From NCBI GenBank assembly GCA_002722515.1, contig PBMH01000050.1, positions 1-44,114 on the forward strand: a DNA stretch of 44,114 bases. The letters are read 5' to 3'. The notes beneath the pieces were generated by a model that saw nothing but the letters and a program-made list of their open reading frames with translations, had not been told where the DNA came from and searched no databases. This DNA is from Alphaproteobacteria bacterium. Lineage in GTDB: Bacteria; Pseudomonadota; Alphaproteobacteria; UBA6615. Shown piece by piece: positions 40,047-44,114 of this stretch (position 1 is its first letter; each line of letters starts with the position of its first letter). The translations under genes and the position numbers were made by a program.

Positions 40047-42131
40047 ATGCGTTTTGCAGTGGATACGGGCGGGACTTTTACTGATCTGATTGTGGAGGAC
40101 GATGACAATGGTCTCCACATGTATAAGGCCTCGACGACACCGGACGATCCGATCAACGGTGTACTGAACAGCCTCAAGCTGGCGGCGGAGGATTTTGGGC
40201 TCAGTCTGGATTCTCTCTTGGCTAAAGGCGACCTTTTGATTCACGGCACGACCCACGCGATCAACGCTATCGTGACCGGTAACACTGCGAAAACGGCTTT
40301 TCTGACTACCGAGGGGCACCGTGATATCCTGGTCTATCGCGAGGGTGGCCGGATGGAGCCGTTCAACTTCACCGTACCCTATCCGCAACCCTATCTGCCG
40401 CGCGCTCTCTCCTACGAAGTGCCCGGCCGTATCTTGGCAGACGCCTCGGAGATGAATCCCCTGGACGAGGGGCAGGTGATAAAGATTCTTGAAGAACTCA
40501 AGACGCAGGAGGTCGAGGCGGTTGCGGTCTGCCTGCTCTGGTCTATCATCAACTCTACCCATGAAGATCGCGTCGGTGAACTGATTGAACAGCATCTGCC
40601 AGGCATCCCGTACACACTGTCTCACGTACTCAATCCGTCCCTACGTGAGTATCGCCGGGCATCCTCGGCGGCGATCGACGCCTCACTGAAGCCCCTAATG
40701 AGTGCCTATATGCACAACCTCACCGGCAGGCTGACTGATTCAGGGTTTGGCGGGCGTGTTCTGATTGTGACCTCCCAGGGTGGCATGATGGACGCCGGCG
40801 ATGTTGCCGAGCAGCCGATCCATCTAATCAACTCCGGCCCGTCAATGGCTCCGGTTTCCGGCCGCTACTTCGCTCGTGAGGATGAGGGTTCCGACACAGC
40901 GGTTATTGCCGACACGGGCGGAACGACATACGACGTTAGCCTAGTACGGCGCGGCCGTATTCCCTGGACGCGTGAGACTTGGATCGGCCAGCCCTACCGC
41001 GGCCACATGACCGGCTTCCCGTCGGTTGATGTGAAGTCGATCGGAGCGGGTGGTGGTTCCATAGCCTGGGTTGACGATGGCGGCATGCTACATGTCGGCC
41101 CACAGAGTGCGGGCGCGGTACCGGGGCCATCCTGTTATGGAAACGGTGGCGATAAGCCTACCGTTACAGATGCGTCACTCGTTCTAGGTTATCTTGACCC
41201 GGAATTCTTTCTCGGGGGCTCCATGGAGCTCGATCTCGACGCCGCACGGGTCGCAATTGAACGTGATGTGGCGACGCCAATGCGGATTGGTCTGGAGGAT
41301 GCCGCGGCTGCCATTGTCGCCATCGCGACCGAGAACATGGTGCAGGCCATCGTCGACATCACGGTAAACCAAGGTATCGATCCGCGTGATGCGGTCCTGA
41401 TCGGGGGCGGCGGTGCGGCGGGGCTGAACTCGACCGCGATCGCTCGACGGTTGGGCAGTGAGCGGGTCGTGATTCCCGAGGTCGGTGCCGCTTTGAGCGC
41501 AGCCGGCGCGATGATGTCTGACCTGCATTCGCAGTACACGCGGACCTTTTTCGCCACGTCCGAGGATTTTGACGCCGACGGCGTTAACGCGATTCTTGAC
41601 CAGCTCGAGGCACGCTGTAACGCATTCATTGACGGCCCCGGGCAGGGTTCGATTGATCAAACCATCGAGTTCTTCGCTGAGGCGCGATATCCCGAACAGG
41701 TCTGGGAGATAGAGGTGCCGCTGGCGGGTAGGCGTTTCGAGAGTGACGGTGACCTGCAGGCGCTGATCGAGGAGTTCCACAAGGTCCATGAAGATATCTT
41801 CGCCATCAACGATCCAGGGTCCGGGATCGAGGTGGTTGGCTGGACCGCTTCGGTGAAGTGCCAGATTAAGGACAGCGAAAGTGGTTCGCTGGTGGACTCG
41901 AACACGGAAGCTCTCGTCGATGGCACCCGGAAGGTCTACTTCGCCGAGACCGGGTATGTGGATGCCAAGGTGCGGCGTTTCGAGGCGATGACGGCGGGGG
42001 AGGAGCTTCCTGGTCCGGCGATTATCGAATCGCCCTTCACTACCGTGGTGGTGGATCCCGGGGCGACTGCTGAGCGGCGCGGGTCGGGTAGCGTTTCGAT
42101 AGTACCCGGCGCACCTCGAGCAGCGCGGTAG
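40047..42131 (+). CDS. Hydantoinase/oxoprolinase family protein, HyuA-type subunit
   Basis: A 694-residue HyuA subunit. The second ATG was chosen because the protein then begins MRFAVDTGGTFTDLIVED, the ATP-binding opening of the family, behind AGGAAAGAGGG. Other markers are ADTGGTTYDVSLVRRG, VKSIGAGGGSIAWVDDGG, GPQSAGAVPGPSCYGNGG and ILIGGGGAAG-type sequence (VLIGGGGAAGLN). With HyuB it forms ATP-dependent N-methylhydantoinases, 5-oxoprolinases or acetone/acetophenone carboxylases. The acetone carboxylase gamma (AcxC-like) subunit is not in view. It is followed 12 bp later by hyuB. The substrate is not assigned. Confidence 0.92.
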   Translation: MRFAVDTGGTFTDLIVEDDDNGLHMYKASTTPDDPINGVLNSLKLAAEDFGLSLDSLLAKGDLLIHGTTHAINAIVTGNTAKTAFLTTEGHRDILVYREGGRMEPFNFTVPYPQPYLPRALSYEVPGRILADASEMNPLDEGQVIKILEELKTQEVEAVAVCLLWSIINSTHEDRVGELIEQHLPGIPYTLSHVLNPSLREYRRASSAAIDASLKPLMSAYMHNLTGRLTDSGFGGRVLIVTSQGGMMDAGDVAEQPIHLINSGPSMAPVSGRYFAREDEGSDTAVIADTGGTTYDVSLVRRGRIPWTRETWIGQPYRGHMTGFPSVDVKSIGAGGGSIAWVDDGGMLHVGPQSAGAVPGPSCYGNGGDKPTVTDASLVLGYLDPEFFLGGSMELDLDAARVAIERDVATPMRIGLEDAAAAIVAIATENMVQAIVDITVNQGIDPRDAVLIGGGGAAGLNSTAIARRLGSERVVIPEVGAALSAAGAMMSDLHSQYTRTFFATSEDFDADGVNAILDQLEARCNAFIDGPGQGSIDQTIEFFAEARYPEQVWEIEVPLAGRRFESDGDLQALIEEFHKVHEDIFAINDPGSGIEVVGWTASVKCQIKDSESGSLVDSNTEALVDGTRKVYFAETGYVDAKVRRFEAMTAGEELPGPAIIESPFTTVVVDPGATAERRGSGSVSIVPGAPRAAR

Positions 42132-42143
42132 GGGGACGGTTCG

Positions 42144-43907
42144 ATGGCGGACGAAATTGACGGCGTGAAGCTAGCGCTACTCTCCAATCGCCTTGAGGGT
42201 GTTTCGCGGAAAATGGGCAATACGCTGATGCGCACAGGCCGGTCTGGTGTGCTCAACATCGCGCGCGATTTCTCCTGCTGCATCCTCACCGCCGACGATC
42301 GGCTTGCAGCGGTGGCAGAGAGCCTACCGATCCATGTCCTGTCCGGACCTGATATGATGGCTGCGACGATGAAGGAGTATCACCCTGAGCTGAGGCGTGG
42401 GGATGCATTCCTGCACAACTCGCCCTACCACGGCTGCTCACACCCGGCCGATCATACGATCCTAGTGCCGGTGATCGATGATGACGGTATCCATCGCTAT
42501 ACGATGGCGGTGAAGGCGCATCAGGCCGATATAGGTAACTCGATCCCTACCACCTACCACGGTACCGCGCGCGACGTTTACGAGGAGGGGGCGCTTATTT
42601 TTCCGGCCGTGAAGGTGCAGGAGAATTACGAGCACAACATGGACATCGTGCGTATGTGCCGGCTGCGGATTCGGGTCCCGGATCAATGGTGGGGGGACTA
42701 TCTGGCGATGATGGGGGCGGCGCGCATCGGCGAGCGCGAGCTTCTGGCGCTCGGCCGAGAAGTCGGCTGGGACACGCTCGAGGCCTTCAACGAGCAATGG
42801 TTCGACTACTCTGAGGAAAGGATGGTTGGAGCGATCAGGCATTTGCCGGCCGGTAGTGTAACACGGACCTCGACCCACGACGCGATACCCGGTACCCCGG
42901 ACGACGGCATCACAATTACGAGCAAAGTTACGGTGGATCCGGATGCAGCCAATGTAACGGTCGACCTAATGGAAAATCCTGACTCCCAGCCCTGCGGCCT
43001 CAACCTATCCGAGGCCTGCGCGCGGACCGCGGCAATGGTGGGGGTCTTTAATTCGATTGACCATTCTGTACCCAAGAACGCCGGCTCGTTTCGGCGCATC
43101 AAGGTGCTACTGCGCGAGGATTCGGTTTGCGGAATCCCGAAGCACCCCACATCCTGTTCTGCAGCGACTACGAATATCGCCGACCGGGTCGCTAACCCGA
43201 CGCAGGCCGCCATCGCCGAGATCGCGGACGGGTTTGGGCTTGCCGAGTGCGGAGCGATCATCCCGCCGGCCGTCGGCGTGGTGTCGGGCACCGATCCGGA
43301 ACGGGGTGAGCCGTTCGTCAACCAAGTGTTCCTTGGTCTCACGGGTGGTGCCGGCGCGCCGGATGCGGATTGCTGGCAGTCCATCTGCCATGTGGGTAAC
43401 GGTGGGCTTTGTTATCAGGATTCGATTGAGCTTGATGAACTGCGTCAGCCCATTTACGTGAAGACCCGTACCTTTGCACCTGATACCGAGGGTGCCGGCA
43501 AGTTCTGTGGAGCCCGGTCCGCATATACGGAGTTTGGTCCGCGGGTCGGTAATCTTGATATTGCCTATGTCAGCGACGGCGGAATCAATGGACCGAAGGG
43601 CGTTCGCGGCGGTCTCGGCGGTTCGGTGTCCGGCCAGTACAAGATTACCCGGAACAACGAGCGCGAGGACCTGCCCAACTGCGCGGTGGTCACGCTAATG
43701 GCTGGAGAACTGATTAGTTCGCAGTCCTGCGGCGGTGGCGGATACGGCAAGCCCACGGACCGTGACCCGGAGATGGTCGCGCGGGACGTTGTCGAGGGCT
43801 ATGTCTCGGTCGAACGGGCACGGGAGATCTACGGCGTGATTGTCGATGCAACGGGAAACATCGATGCAGAAGCGACCGCAGGGCGCCGCGCCGAGATGAG
43901 CGCTTGA
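42144..43907 (+). CDS. Hydantoinase B/oxoprolinase family protein, first HyuB-type copy
   Basis: A 587-residue HyuB subunit. Diagnostic stretches are DGVKLALLSNRLEGVSRKMG, LMRTGRSGVLNIARDFSCCI, HNSPYHGCSHPADHTILVPV with its metal-binding His/Asp residues, AVKAHQADIGNSIPTTYHG and the C-terminal SQSCGGGGYGKPTDRDPEMV. It makes the catalytic partner of HyuA. GGGGGACGG precedes the ATG. The stop overlaps the start of a second hyuB gene by one base, so a three-gene HyuA-HyuB-HyuB unit is translated together. Confidence 0.92.
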   Translation: MADEIDGVKLALLSNRLEGVSRKMGNTLMRTGRSGVLNIARDFSCCILTADDRLAAVAESLPIHVLSGPDMMAATMKEYHPELRRGDAFLHNSPYHGCSHPADHTILVPVIDDDGIHRYTMAVKAHQADIGNSIPTTYHGTARDVYEEGALIFPAVKVQENYEHNMDIVRMCRLRIRVPDQWWGDYLAMMGAARIGERELLALGREVGWDTLEAFNEQWFDYSEERMVGAIRHLPAGSVTRTSTHDAIPGTPDDGITITSKVTVDPDAANVTVDLMENPDSQPCGLNLSEACARTAAMVGVFNSIDHSVPKNAGSFRRIKVLLREDSVCGIPKHPTSCSAATTNIADRVANPTQAAIAEIADGFGLAECGAIIPPAVGVVSGTDPERGEPFVNQVFLGLTGGAGAPDADCWQSICHVGNGGLCYQDSIELDELRQPIYVKTRTFAPDTEGAGKFCGARSAYTEFGPRVGNLDIAYVSDGGINGPKGVRGGLGGSVSGQYKITRNNEREDLPNCAVVTLMAGELISSQSCGGGGYGKPTDRDPEMVARDVVEGYVSVERAREIYGVIVDATGNIDAEATAGRRAEMSA

Positions 43908-44114
43908 TGGGTGACACCGCACCAACTGTTGAGGCCTTCGACGGCGTCAAGCTGGCCCTATTGTCGAACCGCCTCGACGGCGTCGTAAAGAAGATGGCCA
44001 ACACTTTGCTGCGTACCGGGCGCTCCGGGGTGCTCAACATGGCGCGGGATTTCTCCTGCTGCATCGTCACTGCCGATCACCAGCTGTTAACCGCGACCGA
44101 GAGCCTGCCGATTC
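43907..44114 (+). CDS. Second HyuB-type subunit, cut by the right edge
   Basis: The frame begins MGDTAPTVEAFDGVKLALLSNRL and remains open to the end of the window (69 codons visible). From DGVKLA to ESLPI about 45 of 58 residues match the upstream HyuB, so this is a clear paralogue from tandem duplication. Its start overlaps the first hyuB stop by one base. Two different HyuB-type chains in one operon recall multi-subunit acetophenone-carboxylase-like complexes. The rest of the gene is outside the window. Confidence 0.88.
   Translation, partial: MGDTAPTVEAFDGVKLALLSNRLDGVVKKMANTLLRTGRSGVLNMARDFSCCIVTADHQLLTATESLPI

Overview
The window looks like a chromosomal catabolic region of an alphaproteobacterium, probably a Rhodospirillales-like heterotroph. 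The basis is gene content: a methylsuccinyl-CoA dehydrogenase-type acyl-CoA dehydrogenase, Liv and UgpC/MalK-type ABC transporters, HyuA/HyuB proteins, a lone molybdopterin-binding hydroxylase subunit, and many single-gene oxidoreductases. Most genes are fairly GC-rich. The two ABC transporter blocks (about 23.4-28.4 kb and 33.5-38.3 kb) are visibly more AT-rich. I see no rRNA, tRNA, CRISPR array, insertion sequence, integrase or phage gene. Both ends are cut inside genes.

Region by region. 0-6 kb: an FAH-family hydrolase (cut at the left edge) and an acetolactate-synthase-like ThDP enzyme on the minus strand, divergent from a luciferase-like monooxygenase and a two-gene E1 alpha/beta 2-oxoacid (or acetoin) dehydrogenase without E2 or E3. 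6-10 kb (minus strand): a CaiB-family CoA transferase resembling mesaconyl-CoA C1-C4 transferase, a methylsuccinyl-CoA dehydrogenase-like protein, a 54-residue basic protein, and an unrecognised 267-residue protein built from two copies of one module. 10-17 kb: RraA-type aldolase, metal-dependent cyclase/hydrolase, two cupins, a long GST, a TauE/SafE permease, an amidohydrolase, a flavin reductase and a two-domain sulfurtransferase, in short opposing units. This mix suits catabolism of an aromatic or dicarboxylic compound, but the substrate is unknown. 17-21 kb: a co-directional block of SDR, quinone oxidoreductase, acyl-CoA synthetase and 3-hydroxyisobutyrate-dehydrogenase-like protein. 21-23.4 kb: SDR and MFS transporter (minus).

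23.4-28.4 kb: a complete Liv-type ABC importer whose 355-bp upstream region contains a candidate multi-branched RNA leader. 28.4-33.5 kb: an orphan xanthine-dehydrogenase-family large subunit, a class IV aminotransferase and two tandem paralogous alpha/beta hydrolases. 33.5-38.1 kb: a Tat-secreted solute-binding protein, two permeases and a MalK-type ATPase (minus). This operon is divergent from an XRE-cupin regulator, which is followed by an alpha/beta-hydrolase-fold protein lacking the nucleophile serine. 40-44.1 kb: HyuA followed by two HyuB paralogues, the second cut at the right edge.

Overall this is an uptake-plus-degradation region: two high-affinity importers and an MFS permease sit among CoA-ester, ring-opening and redox enzymes. 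The items most worth a second look are the duplicated 267-residue protein with its small neighbour, the Liv leader fold, the mcd-mct-like pair, and the serine-less hydrolase beside the regulator.
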